64,000 nt of DNA from Cristatella mucedo (lineage: Eukaryota; Bryozoa; Phylactolaemata; Cristatellidae): assembly GCA_009760855.2 (NCBI GenBank), contig WPIO01000129.1, forward strand, positions 1,094,001 through 1,158,000. The letters are read 5' to 3'. This document shows, piece after piece, positions 1 through 10,039 of the stretch. A program made the translations under genes and the position numbers. Position 1 is the stretch's first letter, and every line of letters begins with the position of its first letter. The notes below the pieces were generated by a model. The model saw only the letters and a program-made list of their open reading frames with translations, did not search any database and was not told the origin of the DNA.

Positions 1-70
1 ATTTGCTGCAAAGGGAAATGCAATTGAATGGTAAGTAAAATCATGCTTGAAAAACAAACAAAATGAATAC
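1..70 (-). mobile_element. LINE A 3' end fragment (5'-truncated, runs off window)
   Basis: These bases are the reverse complement of the 3' UTR of the LINE A copy ending near 13957. The shared stretch runs from the bases before the AAATGTAAAGCGCC motif back through the CAAGCATGATTTTA segment. The 3' terminus lies outside the window. It abuts the fibre-like gene remnant and probably inserted into it. Confidence 0.7.
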
Positions 71-838
71 AAGGTAATGGTAGCACCACAGCTATTTCTT
101 TGAATTCTCTATCAACATGTCCTTTAGTTGCAGCGTCAGAAGTTAATTAACAGCTTATTTATCGGATCAGCTACATTTATTATAGAATGAACATTCACAT
201 CTAGATAGTAACCAACTGTGTACCAATTAAGAACTGCATCTCTTTGAAGTTCACTATATGTAACACAAAAATCATTTGGTGATAATGTTGGAGTAGTTCT
301 GGTTGCAGCCCAATAAGATTAAGTTACAGCAAAACCTCTCACGTTTAGATCCCCAGTCATTGTATCTCCAGACTGGTTTACACGCGCACTCAATTGACTA
401 ACATTCACAGCGTCTCAATGATTTACACCCCCATTTCCTAAATTTATTACTGTTAGACCTTTGAAGTCAGTCGCTCCTGATCCAAGTGTATCCTTTATTT
501 ACTGTATCATGGTCATTTACGGGCTCAGCTAACCCAGTAATTGTATTTCCATTCGCATCTAGATCGCTCATCAGATATCCATTAAACTTTGTTATGCACT
601 CAGACGTATGATTTCTTATGTTCATCTATATACTCTATTAGTAATTTATTATCTTGTAACTATTGGTAATTGTCGGGCAAATCTTTCAGGATCAGGTCCA
701 TAGACTACTTGGATTAGTGATTTAGTTATATAATACTTTATATCGCATCCTTTTTACTCTTATTGTCAAATATTCCGAATCTAGACATAATATCAAACTC
801 AAAATAAAAATACTTTTCTGTATCTAATAAAAACACCA
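66..838 (-). pseudogene. Fibre-like structural protein remnant (Polinton-like, copy 0)
   Basis: Read on the minus strand, this stretch matches 10040-10820 (plus strand) along nearly its whole length. It carries the same modular phrases seen in tail-fibre or collar-like proteins: an N-G-x-x-I-x-x-L-x-x-P-V-N type repeat, a D-x-V-N-K-G-Y phrase, and a Q-S-G-D-T-M-T-G-D-L phrase near 350. Stops and frameshifts break the frame, so it is a dead copy. The upstream part (about 640-838) matches the small ORF remnant at 10040-10245. The assignment to a virion fibre rests on repeat style only. Confidence 0.55.
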
Positions 839-1215
839 GCATTCCGCTTAATCCGCTGGAGAAAATATTGTTGTTTGTTGAGCCGTTCAGTTGCCGCATG
901 CCAAGCTATTCGGGCTGGAGCAATCGTGTAAAAATGGTCAGCAGGAGGTTTTTGCTCAGAACGTCTGCTTTGATGGCGGCGATGGAGCGGCCGGCAGAGG
1001 CGCTCCGTATTAAAACTGAGCTCATTAATCCTGAAGAGTTGCCTTGTTCTCTTTTTACAAGTAGTAGCAAAACTCAATCGAGCTCCCAAAATTATAACCA
1101 ATTTATCAGCGCGTATTTGGAAGGTCGTGGCCACAAGTAAACAATTCATGAGTGAGGGTAGCAACATACTGGAGATATCTAGTATAACGGCACTTAAATG
1201 AGGTAAAGTCGCTCC
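839..1215 (+). pseudogene. Unrecognised repeated ORF family, C-terminal part (copy 1)
   Basis: A 90-residue frame from 868 to 1140 ends in a segment found again at 57757-57936 with the same frame and stop: MAAMERPAEAL, then ELINPEELPC, NYNQFISAYL and GRGHK-stop. The first 110 bases match 56370-56510, where the two parts are separated by about 1.25 kb of other sequence; here they are joined. Past the stop, about 75 bases are also shared with 57937-58015. I do not recognise the protein. The conserved frame suggests a real coding family, carried on a repeat. Confidence 0.5.
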
Positions 1216-1317
1216 TGATCGGAATGCACTGGTACGAAACAACAGATAACGACAGTGGCTCAAACTGGAAGCAGCGGTAGTGACTCTCAAACGGCTTAGA
1301 AACTCATAGATAACTTA

Positions 1318-2815
1318 TTTTCAACTTATAGAAAACCGTAACTTATAGAAAACCGTAAATTTGACTTTGCCAATGTAATTTCACAGCATAGCTCGTGGGC
1401 GTTCTTGTGCAATGATCTCCAATGGCCTAAGCCAAACTACATATTCCAACTGCAATGCAGCTGAAAATTACGAAATACGCATCACGCAATTATTTTTCTT
1501 CCATTTCACAGTTTAGAAAACGACGTTGCGTCCTTAACTGTAAACATTCCATGAAATTAGGCATCCACTTACTAAGGCAATGACCTCCAATAAACTTGGC
1601 CGCCACGATATTTCAAACAGCGATACAGCTACCATTTCCATAATAGGCTTCGTTACACTTCGGTTTAATTCTACAATATATAAAGCAGCGCCACGAGTTT
1701 ACCCACTATTTTTTAGGCAATCGTGCTAATGCATTATATTGCTACGGCGTCTGATGGCCGGGATAATTAAAGGCCACAGTATTAATAAACGCCTAACCAA
1801 TACTATGAAATTAGCTGATTAAGCCCAAAATCTTTTTTCCATTGTATAATCGAAACCACAGTTGCAAACCACCATCAATGCGCAAATAGCAGCTGAATTG
1901 CAAATTGAATATTCCGGGAGGCTGGGTGGTTCGGGCTATTTGAGGCCTTAGCGTGAAAATGCCAAAACGCAATCGCATGCAATTTGGAATGCCGTTGTCG
2001 ATACTTTAGATTAAAAATAAAATACAAAATAAATTTTAGTAGATTTCACAGCCTCATTTGAATTGCGGCAGAAGAGCCTTAAAGGTCATCACCACCGGTT
2101 GGACCTGCTAATGAAGGATCGCCGACTGCCGGATTTGAACTCACATCCTCGGATGTGAAGAGTGAGCACCGTCTCACTGCAACGTTTAATGTGGAAATGG
2201 CAGCTGTATCGCCGTTGGAGAATGCCGTGAGGTTAGCTGATCCAGGCCATTGGAGGCAGTGGCACGAGAAAGCCCATGCGCTATGCCGTGAAACTTAATG
2301 GGTAAACCCGTAGACCGATTTCTGAAAGTTCGTGTCAAAAACGCTGCATTTAAATCTTTATTATCGCGGTTCGACTATTTAGAGAGGCTGGCTTGGCCCG
2401 TGCCATTGAAGGCCAGCACACAAGAATGCCCACGCGCCGTGCTAGGAAATTTTTTTGGTAAATTCGGAACACTGTTTTCTACAATGTGGAATTAAAACCA
2501 CATTTTCTTGACACGTATTGCGGTAATGACAGCTGCATCGCAATGCAAATTTTTAGGGAGGCTAGCCGGCCCGGATCATTGAAGGCCATAGTGTGAGATC
2601 ACGAAAGTGCAAAAATATCAACAATGGCTTTCATTGATGAAAAACGCTCACATGAGTGTGAAAAGATTTATTTGTAAGATGTCTCGGAAAAAGGTATGAT
2701 ATGATTGTCCGAGTGAAATTTACTTAAATTGATTCAGATGTTCAAGAATGTAAATGCTACTTTTTTGGTAAGTATTATTCCTGTAACTGTGAAAGAGCCG
2801 TTGCTGATTCAAGGA
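1318..2815. repeat. Degenerate ~165-bp satellite-like array (copy 1)
   Basis: This block is colinear with 20340-21822. It contains a recurring core built around GGCCATTGGAGGCC followed by CACGAGAAxGCCCA, spaced roughly 155-175 bases in the better-preserved second copy. The leftmost units carry the reverse complement of the core, so the array contains inverted monomers. The open frame at 2298-2495 has a counterpart at 21297-21596, but this follows from repeat identity and is not evidence of a gene. Confidence 0.65.
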
Positions 2816-2999
2816 AAAGAAGGTCTGACTATGAAAACCAATGTAAGTAATTGGCATTAGCAACTGTTTAGGTTACTTTTTATGATTACATTCTAGAACA
2901 GTTTCGTCGTAACTGTGGTGGTCACAGCAAGAAATTGTTACCTGTCGATTATTACCACTTGTCGCTCTTGTGCGAAAGTCATAACACTGATAAGTATTA

Positions 3000-3420
3000 C
3001 ACCCGATGAAATTTAATAAAGGCCCATGGGAGACGGAGCCTGAATTGTCACTCATACCGCATCTCGCTGACCGGCTTCGACGGCTTGGCCACAAATAAAG
3101 AAAAGGCTGAACAGTCATTTTTTTCGCCCGGACTCTCATCACTGCTAGTTACTGGGCGTCAATAGGCCATTCGTGGTCGGCGCCCTCGCTCCAGCTGTAC
3201 TACTAAGATTTCTGGCACGTTTGAAAAACGCTGGTGAAAGCAACGTGATTTAGGCATATGGAGGATGATGGCCGACCCACAGCAAGCCACATGTGAGGCG
3301 CCATTTAGCTTTGAGTCAAAATACAGCACCCTCTCGCCATCTTCTTTTTGACGCTCCGCCAGAAGCATTTCCATTTGGACCTACTGATCACTACTTCGGA
3401 GGCTACTGACTTTCTAGGCG
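3000..3420 (-). pseudogene. Unrecognised ORFs flanking the polymerase block (copy 1)
   Basis: Two short minus-strand frames (3159-3374 and the left part of 2873-3142) match 43790-44020 and 43680-43787 in the second copy. The first begins MEMLLAERQKEDGERVLYFD and includes HMPKSRCFHQRF; the second contains WPSRRSRSARCG. The start of the first frame resembles the C-terminal tail of coil1 (read at 7230-7300 and 46488-46545), so this may be a displaced continuation of a coil1-type gene. Function unknown. Confidence 0.4.
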
Positions 3421-3554
3421 TCATGCGGAATGCCTCATCCGACAGCTGTCAGCTCGGTCGCTCGGTCGATTTTAACATGGCCTTTGTTTGACCAACAACC
3501 TCATTTAAACCATCAATACATCTTGTCTCAATAGGCATCCTACGTTACACGTTT

Positions 3555-4085
3555 TTATTGTCCGACTGGAAGAGGATCTGACACGGAAGCAGCTGGATCA
3601 GTAACAGCTGGAACAGATAAAGCAACTGCAGCAGTGTTAGCAGCAATTGTTGCCTTCTGTCTAGCGCTAGTACCATCTATTAGAATTGCATAACGTTCAT
3701 TATCAACAATGCTTGTAATATCAGGTTTAACGCCAGAAACTATAGGGATTAGAGTGAGTCGATTTGGCTATTAATCACCAATCCAAGCTGTATAAGATTA
3801 TATCTTACCTGGTGTATCTAGTAGGTTGTCAAATTTCATTTTAACTGTTGATTCTAGATCTGTTGTAATTTGACCAATACCATTAATGATTACTCTTTGA
3901 GCTTCAGCGTCGCATTCGTCAAATTAAAACGTTTTCACAGCCTGATCTGTTGGGATTGAAATATCAGAGTCAAAAGTTTGAGTGTCGTAAGCTGTTAACC
4001 ATGAGTTAACTTGATAATCGAGGTATGATTTAAGAAGTGCTGCAGATATTACCAAATTTAAAATTGAAAAATGTTGTGTTGTCAT
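3555..4085 (-). pseudogene. Fibre-like protein 2 with a candidate 69-bp intron (copy 1)
   Basis: The minus-strand frame begins at the ATG at 4085 (MTTQHFSILNLV) and ends at the TAA at 3555-3557 after PLPVGQ. It is matched by 44196-44727. Conserved phrases include AALLKSYLDYQVNSWLTAYD, ISIPTDQAVKTF and DITSIVDNERYAILIDG. The style resembles virion or phage fibre modules; this is inference. A GT-AG interval at 3740-3808 contains a stop in all-exon reading and is conserved in the other copy. One further in-frame stop lies after VKTF. It sits directly downstream of the acidic ORF on the same strand. Confidence 0.5.
3740..3808 (-). other. Candidate spliceosomal intron, 69 bp
   Basis: On the minus strand the interval starts CCAG|GTAAG and ends CCCTATAG|TTTCTGG. 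Its length is a multiple of three, but it contains an in-frame TAA. The two flanking coding frames are in register once it is skipped. The equivalent interval in the copy near 44390-44455 keeps a GT donor (GTGAG) and the same TATAG acceptor. Confidence 0.5.
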
Positions 4086-4118
4086 CTTCTATAATGTATA
4101 ACAATTAACTAGGATAAA

Positions 4119-4640
4119 TTACTTGCACTCTATCTTTTGTAACAGAGGATGTTTTCTTTGAAATCCTTTCATTCTAAATATGTCACCACAATAATCCATT
4201 AACTTATCACATGGATCGCAGATATCATTAAGTTATTTTAAATATGAACTATCAAGATCTTGGATTTACTTATCAATAGAATGTTTAACCATTCTCTGAT
4301 CAGCACCATTAATTTAAATAAAAAAATCTTAAAGCCATTTCTGGAGCCTTTTCACAGCTAAGAATTCTTGAAACATCCATTCTATATCAATAATGATTTT
4401 GTACATTTCTTCTCTTTCATTTACATATTCTTAGACAAAATATTCTTCAAAATAAAATTCATCACTATAATCGAAATCTTCTGAATAGCAAGACTCATCA
4501 GAATCTCCAGATAGTAGTTCTTCTTCCTCGATGTCTTTTTCTTGTTCAATTTCACTTTCATCTGCGATTTCAATTTCTTTTTCAGGCACGTTCTGGAAAA
4601 TGTAAAGTCTTTTTTTTTTTAAAATTACTGAGCTTTGCAA
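4119..4640 (-). pseudogene. Acidic protein with helical C-terminal half (Polinton-like, copy 1)
   Basis: The minus-strand frame opens near 4640. Its N-terminal 69 residues are strongly acidic (runs such as EIEIADESEIEQEKDIEEEE) and Tyr/Glu/Asp rich. The same frame continues past in-frame stops into a helical-looking part containing MYKIIIDIEWMFQ, NDICDPCDKLMDYCGD and MKGFQRKHPLLQ, ending at the TAA at 4119. The second copy is 44761-45221. It lies between the fibre-like gene and the Cys-containing ORF on the same strand. I do not recognise it. Confidence 0.45.
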
Positions 4641-4969
4641 CTCAAGCGAAAACCAAGATCTTCTCCTTGTTGCTTTGCTTCTTCAATTCTATAGCGGCCA
4701 CAAGCATAACTACACTTCTGACAGGGTAACCAATATCTTTTGCTTTCAAAAGCTGATAATGCCTTCTTGTTACGCTTGATTGTAAATACTCTATGATTTC
4801 TACTTTGTATTCTAAACTGTTCACATGACACGTCTTCTTTAGTCCTCAAACGGTCTACAGAATTAAAGTTTGATAGCTAATTCTCAACAACTGATGTGGT
4901 TACACCTTTAGCTTTTCTTGCATGAGATGTATCATCTGCTCCAGTTTTACTTGCTTTAGGAACCTGCAT
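4625..4969 (-). pseudogene. Small Cys-containing ORF (Polinton-like)
   Basis: From the ATG at 4969 the minus frame runs to the TAA at 4625 with one internal stop, about 114 codons. It has a Lys-rich N-terminus and a WLPCQKCSYACGRYR stretch that could be a metal-binding CxxC..C knuckle. It is missing from the second copy, where about 0.45 kb between the acidic ORF and the polymerase is deleted. No family recognised. Confidence 0.4.
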
Positions 4970-5114
4970 CAAATAAAATTTCGGTCTTATGAAAACACAC
5001 TTGCTTAAGATTTGCATTTATTAATCACCGTGATTCTCTGCCCACTTCTCTGCTATCTCATCCTTAAACTTTCCTAAAACTTTGTGTTCGATCGTATTAA
5101 CTCTGCTAACTTTT

Positions 5115-6560
5115 TTATTTTTCCACAACTCGTGACCGTTCATGATACGAATTTAGGACAAATGCCTTAGAAAATAAAGTAAAGTCACTTTCAACATTTT
5201 CAGTTTTCACCTTCTTTACGATTAAATAAGTACCGCTATATGCTAAACTAACATTGTCGCCGTAAAATCTTTCCTTCTCACCATAGCAAACATCTTGCAT
5301 AATCCACTTTGATAGGTTAAGTTTAGCAAATCAAACGTAAATTGGTGTATTAAGAGTGACTGCACTTTTCGTTAATTCAACGGAAACAATACAACCACCT
5401 AATAATTTTCTATCTACAGTTGTTGGCCTCTATAAGGTTTTTATAATAAACTATCCTCTTCTTCAGTTTGTTGAATAAATCGATATTTCTTCCACCTCTA
5501 ACATTTTCCCTTGTTCTCCCAAAGAATGCATCGTGCAGCTCCTCACGCAAAATTTTTTCAAAGTTATTCTTGTAGAGCTTCTAAGATTTGTACTGTTATC
5601 AATATAGCTAGCAAGCCAATATGATTGGGGAAACTTCAATACTGTCTGAACTTTTTTAAGAACGTAACCAAGCTTCAAATAACATTGAAGTTTTATTTAG
5701 TGAAAAGAAATTTCTCCTTTGGTAGTAGATCTAGGACAGATTTTTTGCAGATGGATCATCACCTCTACCAAATCTACATTTTTAGTAACAGTACTAATCC
5801 TTTATAACCTTGCCTGCTTTAGACATCAATGAGTAATATAAAAAATTAAAATGAATAATATATTATATATAATATAAAATATATCATGAATTTCATTTGA
5901 TTTATCGATATCAAACTCAAATACGAATCCATTACTTGAAACCTTGCTAAGACGAAGTATTGACTCTTTAGTCAATTTTTCCACTGTAGGTTTTGGGATA
6001 AATGTAAACCTTCGATTGGTAGTTGTCGTTTCATTGCCAATCCATAGAGTTTAGTTGCATCTAGATACAGTGACCAAGACTTTTCTTCTGGATTGTAATT
6101 TTTACAATACTCATTGTTAGCCTTTACATATCTCTCAGAAACTTGAAACATTCCTCCTCATATGCCTTTCTCAAAGAATTCATATTTATCCATGTCTGTT
6201 AGCAATTCAAGATGAAAAAATTCCAGTATACTTCAATAAAATAGTCCATGTCATTTGAAGAGTTGTCATAAAGTTTGCTGAATGAATTATAATTGCATCA
6301 CATGCAACTGGAAGTACTAATACATCTTGTTTTAAGTGTGTCAGGATTTTAACCTACATTTCTAATTTTAAAATTATTCCAAGCTCTAAAACCATGGTCT
6401 TAATTTTCTTGAGTAATTCCACGAGATAAAACTAATTAAATTTATCAATACTCTGTAGCTCTGTTTCATTAAATCTAGAAAAACCATCTAAGTACACACC
6501 ATAAAGAAAATCAATTATCATATTATCATCATATTATCAAGAGTTATATTTAAAAAAAAT
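5115..6560 (-). pseudogene. Family B DNA polymerase, protein-primed type (decayed)
   Basis: Minus-strand fragments in several frames give, in gene order, landmarks of the viral/organellar family B polymerase (DNA_pol_B_2) carried by Polintons. They are FNETELQSIDKF (6440-6490), then an LK-x-DVLVL stretch of exonuclease-domain type (about 6320-6350), then FEKGI-stop-GGM and YVKANNEYCKNYNP (6080-6190). Next comes a motif-A-like YLDATKLYGLAM with its Asp at 6059-6061, then FPQSYWLASYID (about 5600-5640), FFGRTRENVRGGRNIDLF (about 5480-5540) and SKWIMQDVCYGE followed by YGDNVSLAYSGTYLIV (5220-5310). The last is where motif C (YxDTDS) should be, but both Asp residues are lost. The frame ends near 5115. 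Many frameshifts and stops make it non-functional. It would have replicated the element through a terminal protein primer. Confidence 0.8.
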
Positions 6561-6829
6561 GTATGCTTTTATGTTTTTTATGCTTAACTTTTCCGGTAAT
6601 TCACAGCATTGTAACCAGCTTGCAGTATAGATGCATATAATAAGTTACCATACAATGCGACTACTTTACAAATAATCCAATTTAATCCCCTTTCAGACAA
6701 CTCTCGATCCTAATGAAATATATTGCCTCTTGAAAATTAGGTTATCTACTTCGACAAAATTAGCAATTACCAAATAACCCTGCCGTTCAAGATCTGTGTT
6801 ACTTTATAATCTAACCTTTTATCAGTGTA

Positions 6830-6943
6830 TTACATTCTCAGCACTATTCCTATTCCAGAGGCTAATCCAGTCATAATGATAAAAACAGATAACCTTCGTT
6901 CAATATCAGACAATCTTTTTACTTCTGACTCATACGATGGCAT
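6830..6943 (-). CDS. Short ORF with hydrophobic segment upstream of polymerase
   Basis: The minus frame from the ATG at 6943 to the TAA at 6830 encodes 37 residues beginning MPSYESEVKRLSDIERRL and then a hydrophobic stretch (LSVFIIMTGLASGIGIVL). The first part recurs near 46080-46120 as FESEVKRLSNIEG. It may be an N-terminal exon of the polymerase gene or a small membrane protein. I cannot decide. Confidence 0.3.
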   Translation of the reverse strand: MPSYESEVKRLSDIERRLSVFIIMTGLASGIGIVLRM

Positions 6944-7227
6944 TTGAAATTCTTCTTATAAATATGTTGCTTAGATTCACATTTGACCTAAATAAAAGAA
7001 TCGCAATTCTTGTTAAGTGTAACTGTTTTTCCAAACTTCATAAGCAGTTACAAATCTTTTAGAGCGATCGTTGAATATTCACTCTTAGCGCATGAAAACA
7101 TGCTTTTTGACACTTTTTGACACACGTATTTAGTACGGGGAAAAAACTATGTATTATAAAATAAATAAATTTTGGTTAGCTAGATTTGTTTGGTTTTATG
7201 GTTTGTTTGTTAGCTAGCTTGGTTTGT

Positions 7228-7395
7228 CTAGGTGCCAAACAGCACCCCCTAGCCAATCTTTTTCTTACGCTCCGCCAGAAGGATTTCCATCTTGACCTTC
7301 CGGTTGTTGCGTCGGCGGTGGTGGCAGCGGAGGAGTCATCGCGCTCGGCACCAGCGGCGGTGGCGGCGGAGGCGTCGTCGCGCCCCTGCTACTAA
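7228..7395 (-). pseudogene. Coil1 C-terminal remnant with two minisatellite units
   Basis: Bases 7300-7395 contain about two units of the GC-rich repeat (GCGCTCGGCACC / GGCGGCGGAGGCGTCGTCG) that fills 46560-49262. Bases 7228-7300 match the coil1 C-terminal tail there (minus-strand KMEILLAERKKKIG). The rest of coil1 is absent: the sequence switches at about 7390 into the capsid-like frame on the opposite strand, so this is a breakpoint. Confidence 0.6.
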
Positions 7396-7750
7396 GTGGA
7401 AAAAAGATGAGTCCAGTTCTATAGATGGTACGAACGCTGGTATTACAAATTGTACTAGCCCAGCATCATCTGGAGCAACCACATCGAAAATTAGATTCTT
7501 ATACCGAAGAGGGCTTACAAGTAACTTAATTGATAATAATGAAGCATTTAGCATTTCACTTCCACTTTCTAAATTGTCTGGATTTTGTGCGAATATGGAT
7601 TGGATTCTATACAATATCTCATTTTCTATTCATCTTACAAGAGTTGGAGGATTTGACTACAATGCAATAATCCCCACAGCTAATATAACTGCAGGATATC
7701 CTACCAGCACATTCCAAACTACACATTACAAACTTTTTCCTAAAGAATAA
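7396..7750 (+). pseudogene. Capsid-like protein fragment (Polinton-like)
   Basis: A 118-residue plus-strand frame follows the GC repeat and ends at the TAA at 7748-7750. It contains LIDNNEAFSISLPLSKLSGF followed by CANMDWILYNISF. This resembles the LPL-x-x-(I/L)-x-GFC pattern of jelly-roll, virion-like proteins found with integrases in invertebrate Maverick-type elements. That is a memory-based match to one motif region only. Downstream to about 8020 is decayed AT-rich sequence shared with 51780-52130 and 61120-61400. The integrase lies next on the same strand. Confidence 0.4.
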
Positions 7751-8027
7751 TTCTTACTTGCTAATGATCTAGTAAATATTTCTACAATAGAGACAATATA
7801 GAAAACCTAATATAATATTGAACTGTTTCTAATAATATTACTATCAAACTCTTTTCTGCGCCATCAAGATTACAAATATCACGTCAAATGTCAAATGGTT
7901 GTTATGGTCTTCTGATTTCTCCTTAGCATGACGGACAACCATCCAAAACGATAATCCTTAATATTTTTCTCTTTTCACACTTGAAAAAATACCTCCATTA
8001 CTATATGATGCTATTCTTAATATTTAA

Positions 8028-9552
8028 AGAGAAAAAGAAGAAGGAAAGTATGATCCAGAGTCTGATATAAGCCAAACATTCAAGCCTAGACCAAAAGAAA
8101 TTCCTAATCGCTGCTTTAATGTAGTAACGTCTAATGAGAAGCATCAAGCTTACATACTATACATGCCAACTGGCACTGGGTATAAATATGCATTAAATGT
8201 GATTGGTGTGCCTACTAGATATAAGGAATCTAAAGCACTGAAGAGCAAAATATCAAAAGAAGTAGCTAAAGCAATAATTGTCATGTATTCGAAAGGTCCG
8301 TTAGAATGGCCAAACAAGGTAACGGTAGATCCAGGTACAGAATTGAAAGGTGAGTTCATGAAAAAGATGGAGAGACGTGGAGCACGTGCAATAGAAACTA
8401 CTAGATTACTAGTATTTTCTATTGCACGTGCTCCACGTCCAATAACGTTGCACCAGTTCGAAAAATGAATAGAACTATAGCAGAAAGAGCTATTATTGCT
8501 CCACGTTAAAAAAATTAGAGCGTCTGAGTACACACATGCACCGGCACAGTTTAGTTAACGAAGCGCATTAATTCTTAATTAATTATTAATTACTGTTGCC
8601 GGCATGGGACTCGTGTCGGGCCCATGTTGGCGGCCCCGATGGCTCGCACTGGCTGGCACTGAAACGCTAGCGACCCGCCACGAGCGAGCGATGGCACATC
8701 GGATGGCTCAAACTGACCTTGGCGGCTCTGACGACTAGCAGCATACGATTGCCAGCCTGCAGGACACGTTTGCCTGGCTGCTGCGGCAACTAGAAAAAGA
8801 GCAGAACAGCTGAGTTCCAAATAATGAGCTGCGCTACCGGCAATTCAGGCAGATTGGTGACTTGAACCGTCGAGTCGTCGTCGAACTGTAAATGGCAAGC
8901 GAAAGGTCTCACTACTTACATGAGCTAAATATGTGACTTCTGGGTAGGAAGCGCACCGTTATGTCCGAAGAGGACTTGGCGGACGTTAAGAATCAACTAC
9001 GCCGATGAGTTGATACTTTTATCTAAATATGCTAGAGATCTGTCAACTTAAGAAAGATAGTTTGCAAATTACACACGGCAAGGCATTTCATCAAGCGGAC
9101 ACGTACAATTCACTTGACTTTCAAGACTTTCATTGCAATGTTCGTGTTTGAATCAAGGTTCCGAAATAAAGGAAATGACAACGGTAGAAACAGAGAATGG
9201 GTAGAAATTTAGCAAACGATAAATTACTTGAACAATAATGTTACTACAGTAATGGGAGATGAACCGGCTAAAGCTATAAAAAAGAAAAAATTTAAATTAT
9301 GAAACCAAGCCATCGTACAAAACAGTAGGAAAACATGAAAAACAATTAGAACTCGATACTACTGTTAGATAGAACCAGGAACTAGAACAAGGTGAAAGAG
9401 ATGAGGAAAAAAGAAGATCTACTGACCCAATAAAGAGCTTGGCCAAGCGTTTTAAAAGTAGGACTTTTGTAATGACAGAGAAACCAGTTTAATTTTTCCT
9501 AAATGATGTTAAGATAAGTTTTGCTAGAGAACAACTGCACGTGTTCGATTAG
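8028..9552 (+). pseudogene. rve-type integrase, copy 1, split by coil2
   Basis: The N-terminal part (about 8030-8480) reads YDPESDISQTFKPRPKE, then GYKYALNVIG (the first catalytic Asp position is Gly here), SKEVAKAII and KGPLEWPNKVTVDPG with the second Asp retained, then KKMERRG. The C-terminal part resumes at about 9170 with RNREWVEI, LNNNVTTVMG, GKHEKQLELDTTVR and FFLNDVKISFAREQLHVFD-stop at 9550-9552. These match a DDE/rve integrase with its C-terminal tail, as in Polinton/Maverick elements. Between 8520 and 9168 a coil2 gene interrupts it. Stops and frameshifts mark it as dead. Confidence 0.75.
8525..9168 (+). pseudogene. Coil2 gene remnant, copy 1 (inside integrase)
   Basis: A plus-strand frame with three in-frame stops reads TLATRHERAMAHRMAQTDLG, LQDTFAWLLRQLEKEQNS, RQFRQIGDLNRRVVVEL and RTVMSEEDLADVKNQLRR. 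Position by position this parallels coil1 (RQIADLQGRAETLRL ... RVAVAKEDLEEVNCELRR), so coil2 and coil1 are diverged paralogues with heptad-like, coiled-coil composition. Past the double Arg a conserved tail (RTIHLTFKTFIAMFVFESRF) ends at the right junction near 9168. The N-terminus is replaced by AT-rich filler. Function unknown. Confidence 0.6.
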
Positions 9553-9701
9553 CAGTAGTTTCTCTTTGTTCAGTTTCATTGCTCTTTTATTATACCTTCA
9601 AATTCTTTTTTTGTCAAATACGCCTATTATTTTAAATTAAAAAACTTTACTCAACAGCATCTGGTGATGAGCAGTAGTAATTTTGGTTAATTATTATATA
9701 G

Positions 9702-9803
9702 ATGCCAAAACGAAAAAGTGGAAACAGCAAACAAATACCTATACAGAAAGTCAGATTTGCTGATAAAGAGAAAATGGAAACAGATAAAAAATTGATATCC
9801 TAG
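9702..9803 (+). CDS. Small basic ORF, 33 aa
   Basis: ATG at 9702 to TAG at 9801-9803 encodes a Lys-rich peptide starting MPKRKSGNSKQ. It lies 150 bases after the integrase stop on the same strand, in the place where Polinton-like elements carry short virion-associated genes. I see no homologue in the other copies, which are truncated before this point. Confidence 0.3.
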   Translation: MPKRKSGNSKQIPIQKVRFADKEKMETDKKLIS

Positions 9804-9874
9804 AAAAATAGAACTGTTTAAGTCAATAGAGAAATTAAATATAAATTAATAAAATAATTTTTACTATTACGGAG

Positions 9875-10018
9875 ATGGATCAAGAAAAAACAGAACTTTA
9901 TCAATTTCCAGGCGAAGAAGATTATTATGATTCAACAGATATTACAAACTTAAACACGGATTCACTATCTGATACACTCTCTGAAGATCGCTGCTGCCTA
10001 TGTCAGAATACATTATGA
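9875..10018 (+). CDS. Small acidic ORF with C-terminal Cys knuckle, 47 aa
   Basis: ATG at 9875 to TGA at 10016-10018 gives an uninterrupted 47-codon frame, acidic throughout (DQEKTELYQFPGEEDYYDST) and ending SEDRCCLCQNTL. The next 200 bases (10040-10245) hold a conserved but stop-broken frame including FNFEFDIRSLFERF and GCDIKYYLTK, which also occurs at about 640-838. The two may be exons of one gene. Family not recognised. Confidence 0.35.
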   Translation: MDQEKTELYQFPGEEDYYDSTDITNLNTDSLSDTLSEDRCCLCQNTL

Positions 10019-10039
10019 TACACATCTATCGATTACTAA

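Noticed and set aside
1-7395. Bacterial prophage, suggested by fibre-like modules and polymerase
   Set aside because: Surrounding non-LTR elements, SINEs, microsatellites, lack of operon spacing and ribosome-binding sites, and the candidate intron indicate a eukaryotic genome.
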